34,473 nucleotides of DNA from Anaerolineae bacterium (lineage in GTDB: Bacteria; Chloroflexota; Anaerolineae; Aggregatilineales; Phototrophicaceae): assembly GCA_021296065.1 (NCBI GenBank), contig JAGWBD010000024.1, positions 1 through 34,473 of the forward strand, written 5' to 3'. A program made the position numbers and the translations under genes. Shown in pieces: positions 1 through 6,961 of the stretch (the stretch's first letter is position 1; the number at the start of each line of letters is the position of its first letter). The notes below the pieces were generated by a model. The model searched no databases. It was not told the DNA's origin and saw only the letters and a list, made by a program, of their open reading frames with translations.

Positions 1-228
1 GTCAACTGAAGCATGATTGTTGCTGCCCTCACCCCCAACCCATCTCCATCAGGGAGAGGGGAGCGCTTGCTGTAGTCGTCTCCGCCCCTCTAACTTTCAG
101 TGAGAGGAGCGATCAAGCAGCCACGGCATCCATTTGATGGATACATTGTGCCCGGACGTGGCTTCGGGCGGCCCAGTTGCGAAGGTCAGGCAGCCCGAAG
201 CATCAAGGCTGTGACAGCCGGGACGCGA
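1..228. other. Intergenic region downstream of the sugar-binding protein gene
   Basis: No gene is supported here. The stretch holds one copy of the dispersed CCCTCACCC / GGGAGAGGG palindromic element (listed separately) and otherwise featureless GC-rich sequence. It lies 3' of the minus-strand binding-protein gene that ends at 229, so transporter permease genes, if they follow, lie beyond the left edge. Confidence 0.6.
24..62. repeat. Dispersed intergenic palindromic repeat, copy 1
   Basis: The sequence runs GCCCTCACCCCCAACCC, then a CTCC/GGGAGAGGGG-type hairpin arm. The same vocabulary (GCCCTCACC, then CCCTCTCCC, a short loop, GGGAGAGGG) recurs at 3862, 6804, 6916, 14578 and 14712, always between genes. 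It resembles REP/MITE-like or terminator-like elements; no open reading frame is involved. Confidence 0.6.
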
Positions 229-1518
229 TTAGCCGCGTCCGGCCCAGAAGTCGTCGAGCAGGGCCTGTTCCAGCGCCGCCGCTTCGTCCAGCGCCTCGCA
301 GGCACCCACACCGCCCAGGCGGATGAGATCGAAAGCGTCGATCAGGTGCTGACGCTGCTGCGACTCATCGGCGAAGAAGGTCGCGTGGGCGTATTCCAGA
401 CCAGCGGCGAAGGGCCCCAGACGGGCGTCTTCCAGCAGCATGGGGTTGCCGGCTGATTCAAGCTGTGCAGGCAACTCGCCTACCATGTCCACCCACAGGG
501 CGCCGGCCTCGGCGGTGGTGATGAACTGCAGGAAGCGCGTGGCGGCTTCGAGGCGGGCCTCGTCACCGGCCGCGCGGCGGGTGATGCCGTGCGTCCAGTA
601 GGAACCGAAGGTGTGCTTTTCACCGTTGGGGCCGACCGGTAATTCTGCCACGCCGTAGTTGAGATCGGGATTGTTGTTGGCGATGGTGCCGAGGCGGAAG
701 GAGCCGTCAATGTGCAGGGCGGCCGAACCGGTGATAAAGGCGTTGGTGGCGTCGGTGAAGAGATCGTTGCTGCCGGTCAGGTGCTCGGTCTCAAAGCTGG
801 CCAGCCAGGCGAAGGCCTCGCAACCCTCGGCGCTGTTGAAGAGCACCTCGCTGTTGTCATCGCTGTAGGGCACGCCGCCATACTGGCGCAACAGCACCTC
901 GCGGAACCAGTGATGCGCCTGGCCCGAGAGCTGGGGCGCGTAGCCTTCCTGGGTGATGTTCATGATGCCGGCGTCGCCATCGTAGGTGGTGGTGGCGATG
1001 GCCATCTCGACGAATTCGTCCAGGGTGGCGGGCGGAGTCTCGGGATCAAGACCGGCGGCCTCGAAGATGTCCTTGTTCCAGAAGAGGGCCAGCGAGCGCA
1101 CGGCGGTCGGGATGGCCCAGTAGGAGCCCTCAAACTTCGACTCGGAGACCATGGGCGAGAAGTGGCTCTCGATCCATTCCTCCGGGAAGTCCTCGGCCGG
1201 CAGCGGCACCAGATAGCCCGCGTCCACGAAGGCCGGAATCCAGCCGTAGAAGAGCGTCACCACGTCCGGGCCGACGCCGGCGGGCGCAGAGGCGGCCAGT
1301 TCGTCGCGGAAGTTGGCATAGGGGATGTCGCTGTTGTGGACGACGCGCACGTCGGGGTTGGCCTCGTGGAACTGCTCGATCAGCGCGTCCATGGCATCGA
1401 CGCGGGCGCCGAAGTTGTACTGCCAGTACTCAATCTCGACGACGTGGCCGTCGGCGAGCGCCGCGCCGGAAAGCGCCAGCAGGGCGACAAACATCAATAG
1501 CAAACGGACCTTGTTCAT
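229..1518 (-). CDS. ABC transporter extracellular sugar-binding protein (family 1)
   Basis: A 430-residue secreted solute-binding protein that would capture a sugar or oligosaccharide and hand it to an ABC permease. The ATG at 1518 is chosen over the longer frame reaching 1707 because it follows an AGGAGA ribosome site and begins a classic signal peptide (MNKVRLLLMFVALLALSGAALA). There is no lipobox cysteine, so cleavage is probably by signal peptidase I. The mature part has the family 1 pattern: an EYWQYNFG start, a FYGWIPAFVDAGYLVPL segment, FWNKDIFEAAGLDPE, and a late ITRRA..ARLEAATRFLQFI block. A promoter-like element lies at 1565-1593. No permease or ATPase gene is adjacent inside the window. 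The substrate cannot be assigned. Confidence 0.9.
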   Translation of the reverse strand: MNKVRLLLMFVALLALSGAALADGHVVEIEYWQYNFGARVDAMDALIEQFHEANPDVRVVHNSDIPYANFRDELAASAPAGVGPDVVTLFYGWIPAFVDAGYLVPLPAEDFPEEWIESHFSPMVSESKFEGSYWAIPTAVRSLALFWNKDIFEAAGLDPETPPATLDEFVEMAIATTTYDGDAGIMNITQEGYAPQLSGQAHHWFREVLLRQYGGVPYSDDNSEVLFNSAEGCEAFAWLASFETEHLTGSNDLFTDATNAFITGSAALHIDGSFRLGTIANNNPDLNYGVAELPVGPNGEKHTFGSYWTHGITRRAAGDEARLEAATRFLQFITTAEAGALWVDMVGELPAQLESAGNPMLLEDARLGPFAAGLEYAHATFFADESQQRQHLIDAFDLIRLGGVGACEALDEAAALEQALLDDFWAGRG

Positions 1519-1564
1519 CTTGTTTCTCCTGTTTCCTCTAGGTAGTACGTGGTTCCGGGTGGCC

Positions 1565-1593
1565 ATTTTAGCGCCAGGGGCTGGTAAGGGCAA
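1565..1593 (-). promoter_or_regulatory. Predicted sigma70-type promoter of the sugar-binding protein gene
   Basis: Read on the minus strand, TTGCCC (-35) and TAAAAT (-10) are separated by exactly 17 nt. Transcription would begin about 40 nt upstream of the ATG at 1518. This is a consensus match by eye only. Confidence 0.45.
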
Positions 1594-1714
1594 ACCGGCG
1601 CGAATGCGAGGCGCGTCTAATATTGAGGAAATTTGGTTGCGTCCAACCTGGTCAAGGCTCGCTGTGTCGTCGGTCACTGTCTGTGCGACCTTCTGCCTGG
1701 GCGCCATGGTGTGG

Positions 1715-1735
1715 CGCCCCTACGGCGTAGGGGCG
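1715..1735. repeat. Perfect hairpin in the 1519-1798 gap
   Basis: Arms CGCCCCTAC and GTAGGGGCG (9 bp, perfect) flank a GGC loop and are followed by ATTTA. It sits 3' of the minus-strand amidohydrolase gene (ends 1799), so on the minus strand it could end that transcript, or it is another dispersed intergenic palindrome. The rest of the 280-nt gap holds the promoter listed above and no other gene. Confidence 0.5.
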
Positions 1736-1798
1736 ATTTATCAAAGCGCCCGCCGTGCTCCCCGAATGCGTTCGATTGCCGGGTGCCCGGCCAGTCCC

Positions 1799-2755
1799 TT
1801 ACAACTTGAACAGCCGCGCCGAGTTCTCGCTGAAGATGGCGCGCAATTGCGGGACTGTGAGGCCCAGCTCACGGCAGTCGCGGACCTGGTCCTGCAGGTA
1901 ACGGATGGCGAAGCCGCGTGGGAAATAGCTGGAATCGCTGCCGAAGATTATGCGCTCGGCGCCGATGGTCTCGACGTATTTGCGGAAGAGCTTCTTGGTG
2001 TTCCACTCGCCATCGACCCAGCGCACCCACTGGTTGGAGCCGGAGGTGTCGATGCAGACGTTGCCGCAGCCCCAGCAGAGTTGCAGGGTCTCGCGGATCC
2101 AGGCGCAGCCGAAGTGGGGAATGACGAATGTGACCTCCGGGAAATCACGGGCGACGGAGTATAGCTTGAGCGGGTTGATGTTCTCGTGCCAGGGGACGCC
2201 GCCGCCGCTGCCGAGGATGCCGAAGTGCACCAGCACCGGGATGTCCAGTTCGCCGCACATTTCCCAGACGGGGTAACCTGCCTCGTCCTCGATGGGGCGA
2301 TCGAGCGCCGGGGCCAGCAGTTTGTAGCCGCGCAGACCCAGTTCCTCGACGCCGCGCTTCACTTCCTGTGCCGCGTTCTCGCCGAAGAGGTAGTTGTGGG
2401 CGAAGCCGACGAACTTGTCCGGGTGGCGCGCGACGAGGCCGGCGAGGTGGTCGTTGCCGCCGCCGGTGACGAAACCGAGGGCGCGCAGGCCGTAGCGATC
2501 GAGCTCGGCGGCCCAGCGGTCGGCCTGGGTCTCGTCGTCGGGCGGGTCGCTTTCCGGCGGGTCGAAGCCCCAGGTCAGGCGCCAGTGCCGGTTGTAGTCC
2601 ATGGCGTGCTGACGCGCGATCTGCGCCCGTCGTTCACCACGACGCTCGATGTATTCGCTGCGCCGGTCCGGTCCCGGGCCTCCGGGCCCGCCAAACATGG
2701 GTTTGCGCGTGGGGAAGTGGACGTGAAAGTCGATGATTTCCAGGCCGAGGTACAT
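1799..2755 (-). CDS. Amidohydrolase family protein (Amidohydro_2 type)
   Basis: A 318-residue TIM-barrel metal-dependent hydrolase or decarboxylase of the amidohydrolase superfamily. The N-terminal DFHVHFP carries the HxH metal motif (His11, His13). Later metal or active-site candidates are VLVHFG, FVIPHFG and the C-terminal IIFGSDSSYFPRG aspartate. The end (LRAIFSENSARLFKL) is typical of the ACMSD/Amidohydro_2 group, where members act on lactones, aromatic acids or sugar-acid derivatives. The ATG at 2755 follows an AGGA ribosome site. It is divergent from the beta-hydroxyacid dehydrogenase at 2911, with which it may be co-regulated. The substrate is unknown. Confidence 0.88.
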   Translation of the reverse strand: MYLGLEIIDFHVHFPTRKPMFGGPGGPGPDRRSEYIERRGERRAQIARQHAMDYNRHWRLTWGFDPPESDPPDDETQADRWAAELDRYGLRALGFVTGGGNDHLAGLVARHPDKFVGFAHNYLFGENAAQEVKRGVEELGLRGYKLLAPALDRPIEDEAGYPVWEMCGELDIPVLVHFGILGSGGGVPWHENINPLKLYSVARDFPEVTFVIPHFGCAWIRETLQLCWGCGNVCIDTSGSNQWVRWVDGEWNTKKLFRKYVETIGAERIIFGSDSSYFPRGFAIRYLQDQVRDCRELGLTVPQLRAIFSENSARLFKL

Positions 2756-2819
2756 TGGGCATCCTGTCGTATGTCCAGTCGCGTGCCGCCAGTATAGCGA
2801 GGGCCCAGGCCCGCAGCAT

Positions 2820-2847
2820 CCCGCAGCGACAGCGCGTCGCTTGCGGG
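2820..2847. other. Hairpin in the divergent amidohydrolase/dehydrogenase promoter region
   Basis: CCCGCAGCGAC pairs with GTCGC(T)TGCGGG around an AGCGC loop, with one bulged T. It sits between the divergent starts at 2755 and 2911. It could be a structured leader or simply part of the regulatory region. Confidence 0.35.
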
Positions 2848-2859
2848 GCGGTCGGCGAT

Positions 2860-2878
2860 GCAGGATAGTCTGTCCTGC
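2860..2878. promoter_or_regulatory. Operator-like inverted repeat upstream of dehydrogenase 1
   Basis: The 19-bp interrupted palindrome GCAGGATAGTCTGTCCTGC has 6-bp perfect outer arms (GCAGGA/TCCTGC) and an inner AG/CT match. It ends 32 bp before the ATG at 2911 and lies between divergent genes, a usual position for a transcription-factor site. The regulator is unknown. Confidence 0.4.
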
Positions 2879-2910
2879 TGACCAGACTGCGAAAAGAGAG
2901 ACGGGTGGAC

Positions 2911-3822
2911 ATGAAGAGCAAACGACTGGGCGTAATCGGACTGGGAGACATGGGCCTGGCGATGGCGCGCTGTCTGCTGACGGCGGGCTATCCGGTGACG
3001 GGTTACGACGTACGGCCGGAGCGGGCAGCGCTGCTGGAAGCCGAAGGCGGTGTCGGCGCGGCCAGCCCGAAGCAGGTGGGCCAGGCGGCGGACACGGTCA
3101 TCGTGATGGTATTCAACGGCCAGCAGGTGCTTGAGTCGCTACGGGGCGCGGATGGCCTGGCCGCGGGCCTGGCGCCGGGCGGGACGGTCATCATCACCTC
3201 AACCATCGAGCCGCGCGAGGTGCGCGAGGCAGCGGCGCTGTTGGCGGATAGCGGCCTGCGCGCCATGGACTGCTCGGTCAGTGGCGGTCGCACGACGGCG
3301 CCGATCGGCCAGTTGGCCTTGATGGTGGGCGCGGCCAGCGAGGACTTGGAAGCGCAGCGCGACGTGCTGGAAACCCTGGCGCATACGGTGCAGCACGTCG
3401 GTGAGGAGCCGGGCATGGGGCAGACGGCCAAGGCGGCGCTGCAGGCCTTCATGTACGCCAGTTCGATGGCCATGCTGGAAGCGCTGGCGCTGGGCGCGAA
3501 AGCCGGCATCCGCAACGACATCCTGCACGACGTGTTTCGCAAGAGTGCCATCCAGTCGGGCGAGACCGGCTTCTTCCGCAAACTCGTCGATCTCGTCTTC
3601 GCGCGCGATTTCATCGACACCGGCAGCCAGATCAGCGTAACGGCCAAGGACGTCGGCATCAGCGTGGCGATGGGGCACGAATGCGGCGCGCCGCTCTTCA
3701 CAACTGCCGCGTCCTACGAACTGATCAAGGCCGGCTTCGCGCGCTTCCCGGACGAGGACAAACAGAGCGTGATCAAGCTGTTGGAAGAGGTGACGGGCGT
3801 GGTGGTGGAGAACCAGGAATAA
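2911..3822 (+). CDS. NAD(P)-dependent beta-hydroxyacid dehydrogenase, paralogue 1
   Basis: A 303-residue member of the 3-hydroxyisobutyrate / tartronate-semialdehyde reductase family, which interconverts a beta-hydroxyacid and its semialdehyde. The Rossmann motif GLGDMG is at residues 11-15, the substrate-loop motif SVSGG near 122-126, and the likely catalytic lysine is Lys174 in GMGQTAKAAL. The usual NN after that lysine is absent, as in the two paralogues that follow. A C-terminal TAKDVGI block completes the family pattern. A GTG two codons upstream (2905) is possible, but the ATG with a GAGAG ribosome site fits better. It is first of three tandem copies and followed by a terminator-like hairpin. 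The substrate is not predictable; a sugar-acid intermediate is inferred from context. Confidence 0.92.
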   Translation: MKSKRLGVIGLGDMGLAMARCLLTAGYPVTGYDVRPERAALLEAEGGVGAASPKQVGQAADTVIVMVFNGQQVLESLRGADGLAAGLAPGGTVIITSTIEPREVREAAALLADSGLRAMDCSVSGGRTTAPIGQLALMVGAASEDLEAQRDVLETLAHTVQHVGEEPGMGQTAKAALQAFMYASSMAMLEALALGAKAGIRNDILHDVFRKSAIQSGETGFFRKLVDLVFARDFIDTGSQISVTAKDVGISVAMGHECGAPLFTTAASYELIKAGFARFPDEDKQSVIKLLEEVTGVVVENQE

Positions 3823-3861
3823 CCTTTCTTGCCCTGGACCTGATTGATGAATGCGAGTGCC

Positions 3862-3902
3862 GCCCTCACCTCTAACCCCTCTCCCAAGGGAGAGGGGTTT
3901 TC
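3862..3902 (+). repeat. Dispersed palindromic repeat, copy 2, with terminator character
   Basis: GCCCTCACC leads into AACCCCTCTCCC-AA-GGGAGAGGGGTT, a perfect 12-bp stem (3874-3899), followed by TTTT. It lies 40 bp past the stop of dehydrogenase 1. The stem plus T run is what an intrinsic terminator looks like, so the element may do double duty as repeat and terminator. Confidence 0.65.
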
Positions 3903-3977
3903 CCTGCTGGCAGCCTGGAAACAAGGGGTTTGGGCATCCATGAATTGCATTCCTGTCAGAAAGCGGGAAGCCTTGTG

Positions 3978-4859
3978 ATGAACAGAACGAAGGCAAAACG
4001 TCTGGGTCTCATCGGACTGGGCGAGATGGGCATGGGCATGGCGCGCAACCTGCTGGCGGCCGGCTTCCCGCTGACGGGGCTGGACCTGCGCGCGGAACGC
4101 AGGGCCATGCTGGAACAGGCCGGAGGCGCCGTCGCCGGGAGTCCGGCGGACCTGGGCCGCGCGGCGGACGTGGCCATCCTGATGTTGTTTTCGGGCGCAG
4201 AGCTGCCGGGCGTGCTGCGGGGCGAGGACGGCCTGCTGGCGGGGATGCAGCCAGGCGGAACGGTTATCGTCTGCGCGACGGTAGGGCCGGGGGTGATGCG
4301 TGACGTGGCGGCGCGGCTGGAGAGCGACGGCCTGCGATGGCTGGACTGCCCGGTCAGTGGCGGACGGCAGGTGGCTGAAGCCGGCGCGTTGGGGCTATTT
4401 GTGGCGGGCAGCGGCGGGGACGTTGCGGCTCAGCGCGACGTTCTGGCGGCGATTGGCGAGCGCGTCATTCACGTCGGTGCGGAGCCGGGCCTGGGCCAGG
4501 CGCTCAAGGCGGCGACGCTGGGCTTTTACGCGGTGGCCAGCGTCGGATTGCTGGAAGCGCTGGCGCTGGGGGCGCGGGCCGGCGTGCCCGTCGATGCACT
4601 GCGTGAGGCCTTCTGCGGTGACGGCGGCGACGGGTCTCACTTGCAGGAACTTGCCGGGTACGCGCTGGACCGTCAATTCAGAGACACGGACAACCAGATC
4701 CGCTATACGGCCAAGGACCTGGAGATTTGCCTGGAGTTGGGTCGGGAGTGCGGAACATCGCTGCTGGCAACCCGGGCGTCACATGAGCAGGTGAGCCTTG
4801 CGCACTCCCGTTACCCGGACGAGGACAAGCAGTGCCTGTTTAAAGTGCTGGAGGCGTAG
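3978..4859 (+). CDS. NAD(P)-dependent beta-hydroxyacid dehydrogenase, paralogue 2
   Basis: A 293-residue paralogue of the genes on either side. GLGEMGMGMAR is the nucleotide-binding loop, CPVSGG (about 124-129) the substrate loop, and Lys177 in GLGQALKAA the likely catalytic lysine. The C-terminal YTAKDLEIC block and a final DEDKQ.LFKVLEA match its neighbours. The ATG at 3978 is preferred over an upstream in-frame start at 3930, which adds 16 unconserved residues. It departs from paralogues 1 and 3 in the segment after the third Rossmann strand (FSGAELPG instead of xNGQQV), so its substrate range may differ. It ends with TAG, showing that TAG is a normal stop in this genome. Confidence 0.9.
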   Translation: MNRTKAKRLGLIGLGEMGMGMARNLLAAGFPLTGLDLRAERRAMLEQAGGAVAGSPADLGRAADVAILMLFSGAELPGVLRGEDGLLAGMQPGGTVIVCATVGPGVMRDVAARLESDGLRWLDCPVSGGRQVAEAGALGLFVAGSGGDVAAQRDVLAAIGERVIHVGAEPGLGQALKAATLGFYAVASVGLLEALALGARAGVPVDALREAFCGDGGDGSHLQELAGYALDRQFRDTDNQIRYTAKDLEICLELGRECGTSLLATRASHEQVSLAHSRYPDEDKQCLFKVLEA

Positions 4860-4948
4860 CTGGATTGGCGGCGCCCCGGCAAGTGGGTACTGATGCCGAT
4901 CAATTTCTCTCAATTTCTTGCGCTGTGTAGCGGGATGCAGGATATTTC

Positions 4949-4971
4949 GCGCGGGTCAACTGACCCCGCGC
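4949..4971 (+). terminator. Possible terminator hairpin between paralogues 2 and 3
   Basis: GCGCGGGTCA and TGACCCCGCGC form a stem with one bulged C and a very short loop, followed by TTCTACTT. It lies 90 bp past the stop at 4859 and 26 bp before the ATG of paralogue 3. The tail is not a clean T run, so it could equally be a leader structure. Confidence 0.35.
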
Positions 4972-4997
4972 TTCTACTTACACGTGGATAAACAAAT

Positions 4998-5897
4998 ATG
5001 GCGACTAAACGGGTGGGCTTTATCGGACTGGGCGACATGGGCATGGGCATGGCGCGCAACTTGCTGACGGCCGGCTTCCCGGTGACGGGGCTGGACCTGC
5101 GGGCGGAGCGCACGGGCCTGCTGGAGGAGGCGGGTGGCACGGTCGCCGCCAGCGCCGCGGAGCTGGGCCGCGCCTCGGATACGGTCTTCATTATGGTGAT
5201 GAACGGTCAGCAGGTGGTGGACCTGCTGCGGGGCGAGGATGGCTTGCTGGCGGGCATGGCGCCGGGCGGGACGGTCATCGTTACGGCGACTATCGAAGCG
5301 CGGGAGATGCGCGAGGCGGCGGCCCTGCTGGAGGGCAGCGGGCTCGGCGTGATCGACAGCCCGGTCAGCGGCGGCCGCTCCGGCGCAGACTCCGGCACGC
5401 TGACCCTGATGGCCGCCGGCGCCAGCGCCGTGTTCGCGGCGCAGCAGGACGTGCTGGAGGCGGTGGGCGCAAAAGTCTTCCACGTCGGCGAGGAGCCGGG
5501 CATGGGGCAGACGGTGAAAGCGTCCCTGCAGGCCTTCATCGGGCTCACCTTCGCCGCCATCTTCGAGTCGCTGGCCCTGGGCGTCAGCGCCGGAATCCCG
5601 GGTCAGATCCTCTTCGACGTGATCAGCAATACGGCGGCGGGCGGCACGTCATTCTACCGGGAAAATGCCGGGCTGGTGCTGGAGCGCCGCTTCGTCGATA
5701 CCGGCAGCCAGATTGGCACCATGACCAAGGACCTTGGCATCAGCATGGCGCTGGGACGCGAGACGGGCGCGCCGCTCTTCGCCACCGGGGCCGTTTACGA
5801 ACTCTTCAAGGCGGCCATCCGTCGTTTCCCCGATGAGGACAACCAGAGTGTGGTCAAGATCCTCGAGACCGTGTCCGGCGTGGAGGTGCGGCGATGA
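4998..5897 (+). CDS. NAD(P)-dependent beta-hydroxyacid dehydrogenase, paralogue 3
   Basis: A 299-residue enzyme of the same family. GLGDMGMGMAR forms the dinucleotide-binding loop, SPVSGGRSG the substrate loop, and Lys174 in GMGQTVKAS the probable catalytic base; TKDLGISMAL is the conserved C-terminal helix. The first 40 residues are closest to paralogue 2, while the stretch around MVMNGQQVVDLLRGEDGL is closest to paralogue 1. Its TGA stop overlaps the ATG of the following sugar isomerase gene (ATGA at 5894-5897), so the two are translationally coupled and probably act in one pathway. The exact substrate is unknown. Confidence 0.92.
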   Translation: MATKRVGFIGLGDMGMGMARNLLTAGFPVTGLDLRAERTGLLEEAGGTVAASAAELGRASDTVFIMVMNGQQVVDLLRGEDGLLAGMAPGGTVIVTATIEAREMREAAALLEGSGLGVIDSPVSGGRSGADSGTLTLMAAGASAVFAAQQDVLEAVGAKVFHVGEEPGMGQTVKASLQAFIGLTFAAIFESLALGVSAGIPGQILFDVISNTAAGGTSFYRENAGLVLERRFVDTGSQIGTMTKDLGISMALGRETGAPLFATGAVYELFKAAIRRFPDEDNQSVVKILETVSGVEVRR

Positions 5898-6766
5898 AGC
5901 CGGGCGTCATCACGGACGGCATCAGCCGCAACCCGGAGCGGGCCTTCGCGGTGATGAACGAGTTCGGCCTGGAGTACGCCGAGCTGCAATACATCAATGA
6001 CCTTGAGGTGGGTGACCTCAACGACGCGCAGACGGCGCGGCTGAAGGACCTGCTGCAGGCGCACGGGCTGAAGGTCAGCTGCATCTCGCGCCACGTCTTC
6101 GCCGGCCTGGCCCTTGGCGAGCTGGAGCGGGACTCGGCGGTTTACCGCCGGCAGCTGGAGTGTCTGCGGCGCTGCATCGAATTCGCACAGGCGCTGGACT
6201 GTCCCCTGGTGCGGGTGATGAGCTTCCGCAAGGAGATGATCCTCTTTGGCGCCAATGGCGCTGACGAGTGGATCGTCACCTCGGGGGCCTGGGACAAGCT
6301 GGTGCATCTGATGGCCCCGGCGGTCGAGATAGCCGAGGAACTGGACGCGCAACTGGTGGTCGAGAACGGCAACAACGCCATGATTACCTCCGCCTGGCTG
6401 GGACGCAAGCTGATTGAGGAACTGGACACGACGCGTCTGAAGCTGCTGTGGGACCCCGGCAACGGGCTTTACTGCAACGAGCCCGCCTGGCCCGATGCCT
6501 ACCAGGCGCTGGCAGGGCGGGGCGGCAGCCTCTTGGCCCATTTGCACATCAAGGACGTGGTGGTCAACATCCCGCAGGCCCGATCGGACTTCGTCCCCTT
6601 CGGCCACGGCGACATCGGGCCGCGCCTGCCGACGATCGCCGCGGCCCTGCGGCGTGACGGTTACGAGGGCGTCGTGTCGCTGGAGAGCGTTTACCGTCCA
6701 CCGGGCGGCACATTTGAGGACGGCTTTCGCGCGTCGGTGGGTCGCTTTCTGGAGTGGTACGGGTAG
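5894..6766 (+). CDS. Sugar phosphate isomerase/epimerase family protein (TIM barrel)
   Basis: A 290-residue xylose-isomerase-like TIM barrel (AP endonuclease 2 superfamily). The four usual metal ligands can be placed: Glu157 in VVENGNN, Asp187 in LLWDPGNG, His218 in HLHIKD and Glu264 in VSLESVY. Family members isomerise or epimerise free or phosphorylated sugars, inositols and related ketoses, or act as hydroxypyruvate isomerases. The ATG overlaps the stop of dehydrogenase paralogue 3, so the pair likely converts one substrate in two steps. Isomerase plus tartronate-semialdehyde-reductase-like enzyme is a recurring pairing, but the substrate here is not proven. Confidence 0.9.
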   Translation: MKPGVITDGISRNPERAFAVMNEFGLEYAELQYINDLEVGDLNDAQTARLKDLLQAHGLKVSCISRHVFAGLALGELERDSAVYRRQLECLRRCIEFAQALDCPLVRVMSFRKEMILFGANGADEWIVTSGAWDKLVHLMAPAVEIAEELDAQLVVENGNNAMITSAWLGRKLIEELDTTRLKLLWDPGNGLYCNEPAWPDAYQALAGRGGSLLAHLHIKDVVVNIPQARSDFVPFGHGDIGPRLPTIAAALRRDGYEGVVSLESVYRPPGGTFEDGFRASVGRFLEWYG

Positions 6767-6803
6767 CAAATCCCGGGACCCCCAAGGCGTTGACCACCTT
6801 GTA

Positions 6804-6872
6804 CGCCCTCACCCCAAATCCTTTCCCGCTCAGTCGCGGGAGCCCTTCCCTCAGGGAGAGGGACTTTAACTT
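6804..6872. repeat. Dispersed palindromic repeat, copy 3
   Basis: GCCCTCACCCC is followed by CCCGCTCAGTCGCGGGAG and CCCTTCCCTCAGGGAGAGGG, giving nested hairpin arms. It lies in the 195-bp space between converging genes (stops at 6766 and 6962) and faces copy 4 in opposite orientation. Confidence 0.6.
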
Positions 6873-6915
6873 CAGGCGAAGCATTTCTTGGACAAAATGT
6901 AGGCTCACTTCGTCC

Positions 6916-6960
6916 TTCTCCCCCTCTCCCTGAGGGAGAGGGGGCCGGGGGGTGAGGGCC
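6916..6960. repeat. Dispersed palindromic repeat, copy 4, inverted relative to copy 3
   Basis: CCCCCTCTCCC-TGA-GGGAGAGGGGG is an 11-bp perfect stem, followed by GGGGGGTGAGGGC, which is the reverse complement of the GCCCTCACCCC head of copy 3. The pair of copies forms a head-to-head element of about 160 bp between convergent genes and could end transcription from both sides. Confidence 0.6.
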
Positions 6961-6961
6961 G

